Notes under the pieces: model-generated
Told to the model about the DNA's origin: nothing
Seen by the model: only the letters and a program-made list of their open reading frames with translations
Database searches by the model: none
Made by a program: the position numbers and the translations under genes
Origin: Massilia sp. WG5
GTDB taxonomy: Bacteria; Pseudomonadota; Gammaproteobacteria; Burkholderiales; Burkholderiaceae_D
Direction: 5' to 3'
DNA length: 64,000 nucleotides
Assembly (NCBI RefSeq): GCF_001412595.2
Contig: NZ_CP012640.2
Span: 3,720,001-3,784,000 of the forward strand
Shown here: positions 56,444 to 64,000 of the stretch, one piece after another
Layout: the number at the start of each line of letters is the position of its first letter
Numbering within the stretch: position 1 is the first letter of the stretch

Positions 56444-58750
56444 TCATGCGGCTTGCGCGAGGGCATCGCCTTCCAGGGCGGCGCGCTCGACCGCGTCCAG
56501 GAAGTCCGCGCCCCAGCGCGCCACGTCGTGCTCGGCCACGATGGCCGCCAGGCGCTCGGTGCGATAGACGGCCTCGTCCTGCCTCATTGTAATGGCGCGG
56601 TACAGGGTGCTCGTCATCGAATGCGTATCGTAGGGGTTGGTCAGCAATGCGCCGTGCAGTTCGACCGCGGCGCCGGCGAATTCCGACAGGATCAGCACGC
56701 CCGCCTTGCCGGCTGCCTTGCGCGCGGCAATGTATTCCTTGGCGACCAGGTTGAGGCCGTCGCGCAGCGGCGTGATCCAGGCGATGCCGCAGGCCGCGTA
56801 GTGCGCCAGCACCGCTTCGAACGGCAGCGAACGGTAGAAATAGCGCACCGGCACCCAGTCCAGCGTCGAGAAGCGGCCGTTGATCCGGCCTACCGTGCGG
56901 TCCAGTTCCTCGCGCAGGGCTTCGTAGACTTCCATGCCCGGTGCTGCCGGCGTGATGATGTTCAGCAGCGTCACCTTGCCGGCCAGCTCCGGATGCAGCT
57001 CCAGCAGGCGCTCGAAGGCCTGCAGCTTTTCCAGCGAGCCCTTGACGTAGTCGAGGCGCTCGATCGAGACGATGCCGGTGCGGCCGTCCAGGTAGGCGTC
57101 GATCTCGGCCAGGCTGCTCGCCACCGCTTCGGTGCCGAGCAGGCGCTCGATCGAGCCGACGTCGGTGCCGACCGGATGCGCGCCGAGCGCGATCCTGCGG
57201 CCGCCGGCTTCGATGGTGGTGGCGACGGTATCGACCCCGAGCGCGCAGCCGTAGGTGAGGAAGCGCGGCGCGCACTGGGCGCGTTCGAGGACCTCGAGCG
57301 GCGCGAAGGCGCGTGCGGCGTCGACGAAGTTCTCGGCGTAGCGCGGGATATGGAAGCCGATGTAGTCGCACTGCAGCAGGCTGGCCAGGATCTCGCGCCG
57401 CCATGGCAGGATGTTGAACACGTCGCTCGACGGGAAAGCCGTGTGGTGGAAGAAGGCGATCTTCAGGTCCGGGCGCAGCGGACGCAGGAAGGCCGGCACC
57501 ATCCACAGGTTGTAGTCGTGGATCCAGGCGGTGGCGCCGTCCTGCGCTTCGCGCGCGGTCTGCTCGGCGAACAGGCGGTTCACCTCGAGGAAGCGCTCCC
57601 AATGGTCCTGGCGGAACTCGGCCTTGTCCGGGAAGGAGAAGATGATCGGCCAGAACGCCTCTTTCGAGAATTTTTTGTAGAACAGGTCGACGTCCTCGCC
57701 AGTGAGGGCGATGCGCGCCGCTTCCAGGTTCGGGTAGCGTTCGGCGTCGACCGCTTCGTGCGTGACGAAGCCTGCCGGCGTACGGGAGTCCTGCTGCGAC
57801 CAGGCGACCCAGGAGCCGGTGCGGCCGTCGGCGAACAGGCTGAGCAGGGTCGGCATGATGCCGTTCGGGCTCTTCGGGCGGCGGCGCACGCTGACGCCGT
57901 TCTCGACCGCCTCGTCGTAGGGCAGGCGGTGGTAGACCATCACCAGTCCGGCTTTTCCGCGCGTGGGCTCGGCGGCGGCGTCCGTATCGGCAAGCGTCAG
58001 CCCGTGGTGCGCCAGCCCTTCGAGAATGCCGTCGCAACCCTCGCCGTCGGCGATATACGCGTGCTTCATGCGCCGCACCCGCGCCACCAGCGCCGGCTCG
58101 GAACCGCCGACGGCGATGCCCTTGAAGCCGGCCTCGAACAGCGAAAGGTCGTTCAGGGTATCGCCCGCCACCACCACCTGCGAGTGGTCGAAGCCGGCGG
58201 CGTCCGCCAGCCGGCGCAGCGCCGAGCCCTTGCAGACGCCGCGCGGCAGCACGTCCAGGTAGCGGCCCGCCGAGAACAGCAGGTCGCAGCCGAGGCTTTC
58301 GACGGCGGCGCGCAGCGCGGGCGTCACGCCGGCTTCGCTGGAGAGGAAGGAGCAGCGGCGCTCCTGCGGCACGCTCTGGCGCTGCAGCCCGGGAAAGCCG
58401 GCCAGGGCCTTCACGACCGCGTGGCTGCCGGGCCAGTTGGCGGCGGTCTCGTGATGCAGGGGCTCGACCGGGCGCAGGTCGCGGCCGCGGACGATCGTCG
58501 AGCCGACGTCGGCGATGATGTAATGCGGGGTCGGGATGGTCGGATCGGACAGCAGCGGCATCACCGATTCGAGGCCGCGGCCGGTCACGAATACCAGCGT
58601 CGCGCCTTCCAGTCCTCCGCTGAACAGTTCGCGCACCTGGCGCCGGGCGTCGCCGGAGCCGGCCAGCAGCGTGCCGTCGAGGTCGGTGGCGAGGACGAGC
58701 TTGCGGGGATCGAGGACGGGGGAGGGGAAGCGGGAAATGGTAGCGGACAT
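56444..58750 (-). CDS. Probable glucosylglycerol-phosphate synthase/phosphatase (HAD-GT20 fusion)
   Basis: 768 residues. The N-terminal third is a HAD phosphatase (motif I DLDGT at 23-27, motif III-IV GDTLNDLSLFEAG near 195). The rest is a GT20 glycosyltransferase with WIHDYNLWMVPAFLRP, HTAFPSSDVF, RLDYVKG and DGLNLVAKEY. OtsA/OtsB enzymes have the HAD after the GT20 or on another chain and read HDYHL. The HAD-first order and HDYNLW fit the bifunctional GgpPS that makes glucosylglycerol from ADP-glucose and glycerol 3-phosphate. It would build an osmolyte in the cytoplasm. The MscS gene follows in the operon. Activity as trehalose-6-phosphate synthase cannot be excluded. Confidence 0.7.
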   Translation of the reverse strand: MSATISRFPSPVLDPRKLVLATDLDGTLLAGSGDARRQVRELFSGGLEGATLVFVTGRGLESVMPLLSDPTIPTPHYIIADVGSTIVRGRDLRPVEPLHHETAANWPGSHAVVKALAGFPGLQRQSVPQERRCSFLSSEAGVTPALRAAVESLGCDLLFSAGRYLDVLPRGVCKGSALRRLADAAGFDHSQVVVAGDTLNDLSLFEAGFKGIAVGGSEPALVARVRRMKHAYIADGEGCDGILEGLAHHGLTLADTDAAAEPTRGKAGLVMVYHRLPYDEAVENGVSVRRRPKSPNGIMPTLLSLFADGRTGSWVAWSQQDSRTPAGFVTHEAVDAERYPNLEAARIALTGEDVDLFYKKFSKEAFWPIIFSFPDKAEFRQDHWERFLEVNRLFAEQTAREAQDGATAWIHDYNLWMVPAFLRPLRPDLKIAFFHHTAFPSSDVFNILPWRREILASLLQCDYIGFHIPRYAENFVDAARAFAPLEVLERAQCAPRFLTYGCALGVDTVATTIEAGGRRIALGAHPVGTDVGSIERLLGTEAVASSLAEIDAYLDGRTGIVSIERLDYVKGSLEKLQAFERLLELHPELAGKVTLLNIITPAAPGMEVYEALREELDRTVGRINGRFSTLDWVPVRYFYRSLPFEAVLAHYAACGIAWITPLRDGLNLVAKEYIAARKAAGKAGVLILSEFAGAAVELHGALLTNPYDTHSMTSTLYRAITMRQDEAVYRTERLAAIVAEHDVARWGADFLDAVERAALEGDALAQAA

Positions 58751-59085
58751 GCGATCATCCTTTTTTCTGGGCGTGGGCGTGCAGGTACGCGGCCGTGGGC
58801 CGGTGCACGCTTGGGAAATGGCGAGGCCGTACGCGCGATGGCGGGCCTGCCGGCGAGGAGGGAAAAGACAGCGGCTGGCTTGATTTGCAGCCGTGCGCCA
58901 GCGTGAGGAGTTATAAGTATTTTAGGGGTGAGACTGCGCTTGTCCCTCGATGGAGCATTACAAGGATAACATTGTGAAACTGCATCGACAACCCGTGTCA
59001 CGATAGCATCATGCCGGGCGGATAAAGAATTTCACGGATGGGTATTGCACTTTCCTGATTGCGGCCCTTATAATGCGGCCTCCCC
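58751..59085. other. Intergenic region between ggpPS-like gene and tRNA-Val
   Basis: 335 bases, no gene seen. Going upstream (minus strand) from the ggpPS-like start, an AAAGGATG site lies directly before the ATG, followed by a G-rich stretch and then an A/T-rich stretch near 58910-58925. The exact minus-strand promoter is unclear. The right end holds the tRNA promoter. Confidence 0.5.
59045..59074 (+). promoter_or_regulatory. Sigma-70 promoter of the tRNA gene
   Basis: TTGCAC (-35), 18 bases, TATAAT (-10), 11 bases before the tRNA 5' end. Confidence 0.8.
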
Positions 59086-59162
59086 GGGCGGTTAGTTCAG
59101 CTGGTTAGAATACTTGGTCGACATCCAAGGGGTCGCAGGTTCGAATCCTGCACCGCCCACCA
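59086..59162 (+). tRNA. tRNA-Val (anticodon GAC)
   Basis: 77 bases with CCA encoded. The acceptor GGGCGGT pairs with ACCGCCC, the D stem is GTTC/GAAT (weak last pair), the anticodon stem is CTTGG/CCAAG, and the T arm is GCAGG-TTCGAAT-CCTGC. The loop TCGACAT gives anticodon GAC and A73 fits valine. Position 33, usually T, is C here; this may be normal in this lineage but is unusual in general. Terminator hairpins follow at 59178-59223. Confidence 0.9.
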
Positions 59163-59177
59163 GAATTCCTCCATATC

Positions 59178-59223
59178 GCAGGCCTCGAGCCTGCAGAGAA
59201 AAGGTAGCCGTGCTGCCTTTTCT
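59178..59223 (+). terminator. Tandem hairpins after the tRNA, probable terminator
   Basis: GCAGGC-ctcga-GCCTGC (59178-59194) and AGAAAAGGTAG-ccgtg-CTGCCTTTTCT (59197-59223). The second stem ends in TTTTCT. Termination of the tRNA transcript is likely. Confidence 0.6.
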
Positions 59224-59309
59224 GTGCTGATCGACAAGATCAGATTTCTTTCTTCTCCACGACTACAGCGTAAAACGCAACAGACCGCGTCAGCTTCCGC
59301 ATTCTTCTG

Positions 59310-59338
59310 TTGCGCCTACTCGACGCGCGCGCTATACT
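59310..59338 (+). promoter_or_regulatory. Sigma-70 promoter of the split S10 operon (rplC onward)
   Basis: TTGCGC (-35), 17 bases, TATACT (-10). The start is predicted near 59345, about 85 bases before rplC. It lets the remaining S10 genes be read without rpsJ. Confidence 0.7.
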
Positions 59339-59351
59339 AGCCGGCTTCGGT

Positions 59352-59375
59352 ATGGGCTAGTCTTTTTTTGCCCAT
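59352..59375 (+). promoter_or_regulatory. Leader hairpin before rplC
   Basis: ATGGGC-tagtcttttttt-GCCCAT lies in the short leader. E. coli S10 mRNA is regulated by L4 through leader hairpins; this one could do the same, though the likeness is only in position. Confidence 0.4.
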
Positions 59376-59429
59376 GCGTTTTTGTAGTTCAATTAGCCCC
59401 GCCCAATCGTAGGTGGGAATGGAGAAAAA

Positions 59430-60086
59430 ATGAGCCTGGGCCTCCTCGGTCGCAAGGTTGGCATGATGCGCATCTTCACGGACGACGGCGATTCGATTCC
59501 CGTCACCGTGCTGGACGTGTCGAACAACCGTGTTGCGCAAGTCAAAACTCCTGAAACTGACGGTTACTCCGCTGTTCAGGTCGTATTCGGTCAACGTCGC
59601 GCCTCGCGCGTGAACAAGGCCAGTGCGGGTCACTACGCCAAAGCTGGTGTCGAAGCCGGTACGCTGCTGAAGGAATTCCGCATCGACGCCGCTCAAGCCG
59701 CTGGTTTCAAAGCTGGCGACGCAGTCAATGTCTCGATGTTCGAAGTGGGTCAGAAAATCGACGTGCAAGGCACCTCGATCGGTAAGGGCTACGCCGGTAC
59801 CATCAAGCGTTACAACTTCTCGTCTGGCCGTGCTACCCACGGTAACTCGCGTTCGCACAACGTGCCGGGTTCCATCGGTATGGCACAGGATCCGGGTCGC
59901 GTGTTCCCTGGTAAGCGCATGACCGGTCACATGGGTGATGTCACTGTCACCACCCAGAACCTGGAAATCGCCCGTATCGACGCCGAGCGTCAACTGCTGC
60001 TGGTCAAGGGTGCCGTTCCTGGCGCCAAGAACGGCCAAGTGGTTGTCAAGCCGGCTGTCAAAGTCAAAGCAAAGAAGGGAGCTTAA
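59430..60086 (+). CDS. rplC: 50S ribosomal protein L3
   Basis: 218 residues starting [17 protein letters not shown]3 is one of the first proteins to bind 23S rRNA and reaches the peptidyl-transferase region. The conserved glycine-rich end ([16 protein letters not shown]) and the methylation-site region ([20 protein letters not shown]) are typical. An AATGGAG site precedes the ATG. First gene of the block that is separated from rpsJ by 6.8 kb. Confidence 0.97.
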   Translation: MSLGLLGRKVGMMRIFTDDGDSIPVTVLDVSNNRVAQVKTPETDGYSAVQVVFGQRRASRVNKASAGHYAKAGVEAGTLLKEFRIDAAQAAGFKAGDAVNVSMFEVGQKIDVQGTSIGKGYAGTIKRYNFSSGRATHGNSRSHNVPGSIGMAQDPGRVFPGKRMTGHMGDVTVTTQNLEIARIDAERQLLLVKGAVPGAKNGQVVVKPAVKVKAKKGA

Positions 60087-60089
60087 ACG

Positions 60090-60710
60090 ATGGAACTGAA
60101 GCTCCTGAATGAGCAAGGCCAAGCCGGCTCGAACGTGAGCGCCACCGACGAAGTCTTCGGTCGCGATTACAACGAAGCACTGATCCACCAGATCGTGGTC
60201 GCCTACGCCGCTAACGCGCGCTCGGGTAACCGCAAGCAGAAGGATCGTGAAGAAGTCAGCCACACCACCAAGAAGCCGTGGCGTCAAAAAGGTACGGGCC
60301 GTGCTCGTGCCGGTATGTCGTCCTCGCCGCTGTGGCGTGGTGGTGGTCGTATCTTCCCGAACTCGCCTGACGAGAACTTCTCGCACAAAGTCAACAAGAA
60401 GATGTATCGCGCCGGTATGTGCTCGATCCTGTCGCAGCTGGCCCGCGAAGAGCGTCTGAACGTCGTCGAGAACCTGTCGATCGAAGCCCCGAAGACCAAG
60501 CTGCTGTCGCAGAAGCTGCAGAGCATGGGCCTGGAATCGGTCCTGGTGATCACCGACACCATCGACGAAAACCTGCTGCTGGCATCGCGCAACCTGCCGA
60601 ACGTGCTGGTTGTCGAGCCGAAGCATGCTGACCCGATGTCGCTGGTGTTCTACAAGAAAGTCCTGGTCACCAAAGCTGCTCTGGCCAAGATCGAGGAGAT
60701 GTACGCATGA
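60090..60710 (+). CDS. rplD: 50S ribosomal protein L4
   Basis: 206 residues beginning [21 protein letters not shown]4 lines the peptide exit tunnel; the tunnel loop [15 protein letters not shown] is present with no macrolide-resistance-like change. In E. coli L4 also represses the S10 operon. It starts three bases after rplC and overlaps rplW by four. Confidence 0.97.
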   Translation: MELKLLNEQGQAGSNVSATDEVFGRDYNEALIHQIVVAYAANARSGNRKQKDREEVSHTTKKPWRQKGTGRARAGMSSSPLWRGGGRIFPNSPDENFSHKVNKKMYRAGMCSILSQLAREERLNVVENLSIEAPKTKLLSQKLQSMGLESVLVITDTIDENLLLASRNLPNVLVVEPKHADPMSLVFYKKVLVTKAALAKIEEMYA

Positions 60711-61024
60711 GCGCCGCAATCAAATTCAGCGAAGAGCGCCTGATGAAGGTGCTGCTGGCTCCGGTCATTTCCGAAAAGGCGACCTTCGTCGCTGAAAAGA
60801 ACGAACAGATCGTGTTCAAGGTTCTGCCGGATGCGACCAAGCCGGAAATCAAGGCTGCCGTCGAGCTGCTGTTCAAAGTCGAAGTGGAATCAGTGCAGAC
60901 CGTGAACCGCGAAGGCAAGCAGAAGCGCTCGGGCCGTTTCATCGGTCGCCGCAACCACACCAAGCGTGCTTTCGTGTGCCTGAAGCCAGGCCAGGAAATC
61001 AATTTTGTCGAGGAGGCTAAATAA
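60707..61024 (+). CDS. rplW: 50S ribosomal protein L23
   Basis: 105 residues; the ATG overlaps the rplD stop (ATGA). L23 sits at the tunnel exit and is the docking site for trigger factor and SRP. Typical motifs [15 protein letters not shown] and [16 protein letters not shown] are present. It ends on the first base of the rplB start codon. Confidence 0.97.
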   Translation: MSAAIKFSEERLMKVLLAPVISEKATFVAEKNEQIVFKVLPDATKPEIKAAVELLFKVEVESVQTVNREGKQKRSGRFIGRRNHTKRAFVCLKPGQEINFVEEAK

Positions 61025-61854
61025 TGGCACTCGTTAAGATGAAGCCAACCTCCCCAGGCCGCCGCGGCATGGTGAAGGTTGTGAACAGCGACCTGTACAA
61101 GGGTCGTCCGTTCGCAGCCCTGGTTGAAAAGAAATCGAAGACTGCTGGCCGTAACAACAACGGTCACATCACGACCCGTCACATCGGCGGTGGTCACAAG
61201 CACCACTACCGTGTCGTGGACTTCAAGCGCAACAGCAAGGATGGCATCCCGGCAAAGGTCGAGCGTATCGAATACGACCCGAACCGTACCGCGCACATCG
61301 CGCTGCTGTGCTACGCCGACGGCGCACGTGCTTACATCATCGCCCCGAAGGGCGTTGCTGTCGGCGACACGCTGATGAACGGTTCGGAAGCACCGATCAA
61401 GGCCGGTAACTGCCTGCCGATCCGCAACATCCCGGTTGGTACCGTGATGCACTGCGTCGAAATGCTGCCGGGTAAAGGCGCACAGATGGCCCGCACCGCC
61501 GGTGCCGCTGTCGTGCTGATGGCCCGTGAAGGCACCTACGCCCAGGTTCGCCTGCGCTCGGGTGAAGTGCGCCGCGTGCACATCGAGTGCCGCGCCACCG
61601 TGGGTGAAGTCGGCAATGCCGAGCACAGCCTGCGCAAGATCGGTAAAGCCGGTGCGATGCGTTGGCGCGGTGTCCGCCCGACCGTCCGCGGTGTCGTCAT
61701 GAACCCGATCGACCACCCGCACGGTGGTGGTGAAGGTCGTACGGCAGCCGGTCGTCATCCGGTGTCGCCATGGGGCCAGCAGACCAAGGGCAAGAAGACG
61801 CGTTCGAACAAGCGCACTTCGTCGATGATCGTCTCGCGCCGCGGCAAGAAATAA
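61024..61854 (+). CDS. rplB: 50S ribosomal protein L2
   Basis: 276 residues, standard length. L2 supports subunit joining and peptidyl transfer; the catalytic-region histidine is kept in [13 protein letters not shown]. Starts at the base where rplW ends (TAATG). Basic C-terminus [22 protein letters not shown]. Confidence 0.98.
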   Translation: MALVKMKPTSPGRRGMVKVVNSDLYKGRPFAALVEKKSKTAGRNNNGHITTRHIGGGHKHHYRVVDFKRNSKDGIPAKVERIEYDPNRTAHIALLCYADGARAYIIAPKGVAVGDTLMNGSEAPIKAGNCLPIRNIPVGTVMHCVEMLPGKGAQMARTAGAAVVLMAREGTYAQVRLRSGEVRRVHIECRATVGEVGNAEHSLRKIGKAGAMRWRGVRPTVRGVVMNPIDHPHGGGEGRTAAGRHPVSPWGQQTKGKKTRSNKRTSSMIVSRRGKK

Positions 61855-61864
61855 GGGATAAAAC

Positions 61865-62140
61865 ATGACTCGTTCATTGAAAAAAGGGCCGTTCATCGAC
61901 GCCCACCTGGTGAAGAAAGTCGAAGCCGCGCAAGCAGCCAAAGACAAGAAGCCAGTCAAAACCTGGTCGCGCCGCTCGACGATCACTCCGGACTTCATCG
62001 GTCTGACCATTGCCGTGCACAACGGTAAGGTCCACGTGCCTGTGTACGTGTCGGAGAACATGGTCGGCCACAAGCTCGGCGAATTCGCGCTGACCCGTAC
62101 GTTCAAGGGCCACGCTGCTGACAAGAAGGCGAAACGATAA
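61865..62140 (+). CDS. rpsS: 30S ribosomal protein S19
   Basis: 91 residues beginning [13 protein letters not shown]19 is in the 30S head next to S13 and contacts the A-site tRNA region. Typical end [12 protein letters not shown]. Starts 10 bases after rplB and overlaps rplV by one base. Confidence 0.97.
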   Translation: MTRSLKKGPFIDAHLVKKVEAAQAAKDKKPVKTWSRRSTITPDFIGLTIAVHNGKVHVPVYVSENMVGHKLGEFALTRTFKGHAADKKAKR

Positions 62141-62469
62141 TGGAAACTAAAGCAATCCTCAAAGGCGTTCGCCTGTCCGAGCAGAAGGGCCGCCTGGTTG
62201 CGGACCTGATCCGCGGCAAGAAGGTCGACGCCGCGCTGAACATCCTGCAGTTCAGCCCGAAAAAAGGCGCCACCATCATCAAGAAGGTGCTGGAGTCCGC
62301 AATCGCGAACGCCGAGCACAACGATGGTGCCGACATCGACGAACTGAAGGTCGTTCAGATCTATGTCGAAAAGGGTCCGATCCTGAAGCGCTTTACGGCT
62401 CGCGCCAAAGGCCGCGGTGATCGCATTTCGAAACAATCCTGTCACGTCTACGTGACTGTCGGTAACTAA
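62140..62469 (+). CDS. rplV: 50S ribosomal protein L22
   Basis: 109 residues. L22 binds 23S rRNA domains and lines the exit tunnel; its tunnel hairpin [20 protein letters not shown] is intact, with no insertion known to cause macrolide resistance. It starts at the base ending rpsS. Confidence 0.97.
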   Translation: METKAILKGVRLSEQKGRLVADLIRGKKVDAALNILQFSPKKGATIIKKVLESAIANAEHNDGADIDELKVVQIYVEKGPILKRFTARAKGRGDRISKQSCHVYVTVGN

Positions 62470-62479
62470 GGAGCATACG

Positions 62480-63274
62480 ATGGGTCAGAAAATCCACCCA
62501 ACCGGCTTCCGCCTGGCGGTCACCCGTAACTGGGCGTCGCGCTGGTACGCGGGCAACGGCAATTTCGCCGACATGCTGAAGGAAGACCTGGAAGCACGCG
62601 CTTTCCTGAAGAAGAAGCTGAAGAACGCTTCCGTCGGCCGCATCGTGATCGAGCGTCCGGCCAAGAACGCACGCTTCACCATCTACTCGTCGCGTCCGGG
62701 CGTGGTCATCGGCAAGAAAGGCGAAGACATCGAAGTTCTGAAGTCGTCGCTGACCAAGATCATGGGCGTGCCGGTGCACGTCAATATCGAAGAGATCCGC
62801 AAGCCGGAAATCGACTCGCAGCTGATCGCCGATTCGATCGCCCAGCAGCTCGAAAAGCGCATCATGTTCCGTCGCGCCATGAAGCGCGCGATGCAGAACG
62901 CCATGCGCCTGGGCGCTGTCGGCATCAAGATCATGTCGTCGGGCCGTCTGAACGGCATCGAGATCGCACGTACCGAATGGTACCGCGAAGGCCGTGTGCC
63001 GCTGCACACCCTGCGCGCCGACATCGACTACGGCACCAGCGAAGCCTCGACCACCTACGGCATCATCGGTGTCAAGGTCTGGGTCTACAAGGGTGACCGT
63101 TCGCCGACCGGCGAAGCACCGGTGATCGACGTGCCGGCCGACGAGAAAAAGCCGCGCGGTCCGCGTCGTGACGACGGCAAACCGGCTGGCCGTGGCCGTC
63201 CGGGCGCCAAGCCAGGTACCGCACCAGCAGGCCGCCGCGCTGCCAAGCCGGCTGCTGAGAAAGCAGGAGAATAA
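62480..63274 (+). CDS. rpsC: 30S ribosomal protein S3
   Basis: 264 residues, about 30 more than E. coli S3. The KH domain ([25 protein letters not shown]) and C-domain are normal. A Pro/Arg/Lys/Ala-rich tail (from about residue 205) is of the kind seen in betaproteobacterial S3. S3 is at the mRNA entry site of the 30S subunit. The ATG at 62480 has a TAAGGAG site. Confidence 0.97.
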   Translation: MGQKIHPTGFRLAVTRNWASRWYAGNGNFADMLKEDLEARAFLKKKLKNASVGRIVIERPAKNARFTIYSSRPGVVIGKKGEDIEVLKSSLTKIMGVPVHVNIEEIRKPEIDSQLIADSIAQQLEKRIMFRRAMKRAMQNAMRLGAVGIKIMSSGRLNGIEIARTEWYREGRVPLHTLRADIDYGTSEASTTYGIIGVKVWVYKGDRSPTGEAPVIDVPADEKKPRGPRRDDGKPAGRGRPGAKPGTAPAGRRAAKPAAEKAGE

Positions 63275-63276
63275 GC

Positions 63277-63696
63277 ATGCTGCAGCCATCCCGCAGAAAG
63301 TATCGTAAAGAGCAGAAAGGCCGTAACACCGGCATTTCGCACACCCGCGGCACCGCTGTGTCGTTCGGTGAGTTCGGCCTGAAGGCCGTTGCCCGCGGCC
63401 GTATCACGGCTCGCCAGATCGAAGCGGCACGTCGTGCCATGACCCGTCACATCAAGCGTGGCGGCCGTATCTGGATCCGTATCTTCCCGGACAAGCCGAT
63501 CTCGAACAAGCCGGCTGAAGTCCGTATGGGTAACGGTAAGGGTAATCCGGAGTACTACGTCGCTGAAATCCAGCCGGGCAAGGTCCTGTATGAGATGGAC
63601 GGCGTCGCAGAAGAACTGGCGCGCGAAGCATTCCGCCTGGCCGCTGCCAAACTGCCGCTGGCAACCACTTTCGTGGTGCGCCAAGTCGGCCAATAA
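63277..63696 (+). CDS. rplP: 50S ribosomal protein L16
   Basis: 139 residues beginning [20 protein letters not shown]16 sits beside the A site and helps place tRNA. The Arg in [20 protein letters not shown] and the [12 protein letters not shown] motif are present. Starts two bases after rpsC. Confidence 0.97.
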   Translation: MLQPSRRKYRKEQKGRNTGISHTRGTAVSFGEFGLKAVARGRITARQIEAARRAMTRHIKRGGRIWIRIFPDKPISNKPAEVRMGNGKGNPEYYVAEIQPGKVLYEMDGVAEELAREAFRLAAAKLPLATTFVVRQVGQ

Positions 63697-63708
63697 CAGG
63701 AGTTAAGA

Positions 63709-63900
63709 ATGAAAGCAACGGAACTCCGCGGCAAGGACCAGGCAGCTCTGCAGCAAGAGCTGAATGAGCTGCTGAAGGCACAGTTCGGTCTGCGCATGCA
63801 AGTCGCAACGCAGCAGCTGACCAACACCGCTCAGCTCAAGAAGGTGCGCCGCGATATCGCACGCGTCAAAACCGTGATGACCCAGAAGGAAGCCAAATGA
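63709..63900 (+). CDS. rpmC: 50S ribosomal protein L29
   Basis: 63 residues of two long helices ([20 protein letters not shown], then [17 protein letters not shown]). L29 lies at the tunnel exit beside L23. Its stop overlaps the rpsQ start (ATGA). Confidence 0.97.
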   Translation: MKATELRGKDQAALQQELNELLKAQFGLRMQVATQQLTNTAQLKKVRRDIARVKTVMTQKEAK

Positions 63901-64000
63901 ACGACACCACTAAAACGGCGCTGAAGCGTACGCTGGTCGGCAAGGTCGTGTCCGACAAGATGGACAAGACGGTAACCGTGCTGGTCGAGCGTCACGTCAA
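63897..64000 (+). CDS. rpsQ: 30S ribosomal protein S17 (3' end outside window)
   Basis: Only 34 codons are visible: [20 protein letters not shown] then [16 protein letters not shown]17 binds 16S rRNA helix 11 early in 30S assembly. The start overlaps rpmC. The gene runs off the end of the window. Confidence 0.95.
   Translation, partial: MNDTTKTALKRTLVGKVVSDKMDKTVTVLVERHV

Noticed and set aside
56444..58750. Call as OtsA-OtsB trehalose enzyme
   Set aside because: Domain order is HAD then GT20, and the active-site motif reads HDYNLW rather than HDYHL. Glucosylglycerol-phosphate synthase/phosphatase fits better; trehalose remains possible.

Overview
The window looks like chromosome from a high-GC betaproteobacterium of the Oxalobacteraceae, most likely the Massilia/Telluria/Duganella group. 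Evidence is the GC-rich codon use, a PEP-CTERM sorting protein, the str and S10 ribosomal gene order, sigma-54 promoters and short dyad repeats typical of that group. The assignment is by recognition, not by a database search.

Layout. 1-19013 is ordinary accessory metabolism and envelope biology: a histidine kinase fragment, an M14 peptidase next to a secreted cytochrome c/PQQ-type dehydrogenase, a PEP-CTERM protein with its own sigma-54 promoter, a DUF885 protein, an orphan amino-acid binding protein, a DecR-like Lrp regulator divergent from a cysteine desulfurase/rhodanese fusion, a Tsx-like porin, a PHP phosphoesterase, a serine hydrolase, a trypsin-like protease and an exported methyltransferase. 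19334-32455 is one co-directional ten-gene run: two tandem TldD/TldE-like pairs (the TldD members carry Tat signals), DUF4159, MoxR ATPase, DUF58, a BatA-like protein and two large membrane proteins. 32464-36278 holds an aminopropyltransferase-like protein and a LysR/MmgE-PrpD pair bracketed by two direct repeats. 36350-43664 (minus strand) is a six-gene operon: periplasmic adaptor, ABC ATPase, two FtsX/MacB-type permeases, an NtrC-type response regulator and its histidine kinase. A membrane-anchored MutS-like ATPase and a phosphoethanolamine-transferase-like protein follow. 47461-52728 is the str operon with rpsJ at its end, closed by a strong terminator. 52835-58750 is an interruption with small unknown genes, a LacI regulator, an MscS channel and a probable glucosylglycerol-phosphate synthase/phosphatase. 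tRNA-Val and the rest of the S10 operon (rplC to rpsQ, cut by the window end) complete the window.

The most interesting reading is that the tldDE/MoxR operon and the ABC efflux/two-component operon form one regulon. Both start with a -24/-12 sigma-54 promoter, and upstream of both lies a cluster of five CGGAC(A)/TGTCCG elements, several spaced about one helical turn apart. The efflux operon itself encodes a sigma-54 activator with an intact GAYTGA loop. I infer an envelope or peptide stress system in which an exported TldDE-type protease and a peptide-type ABC exporter are induced together. This is a hypothesis from sequence alone.
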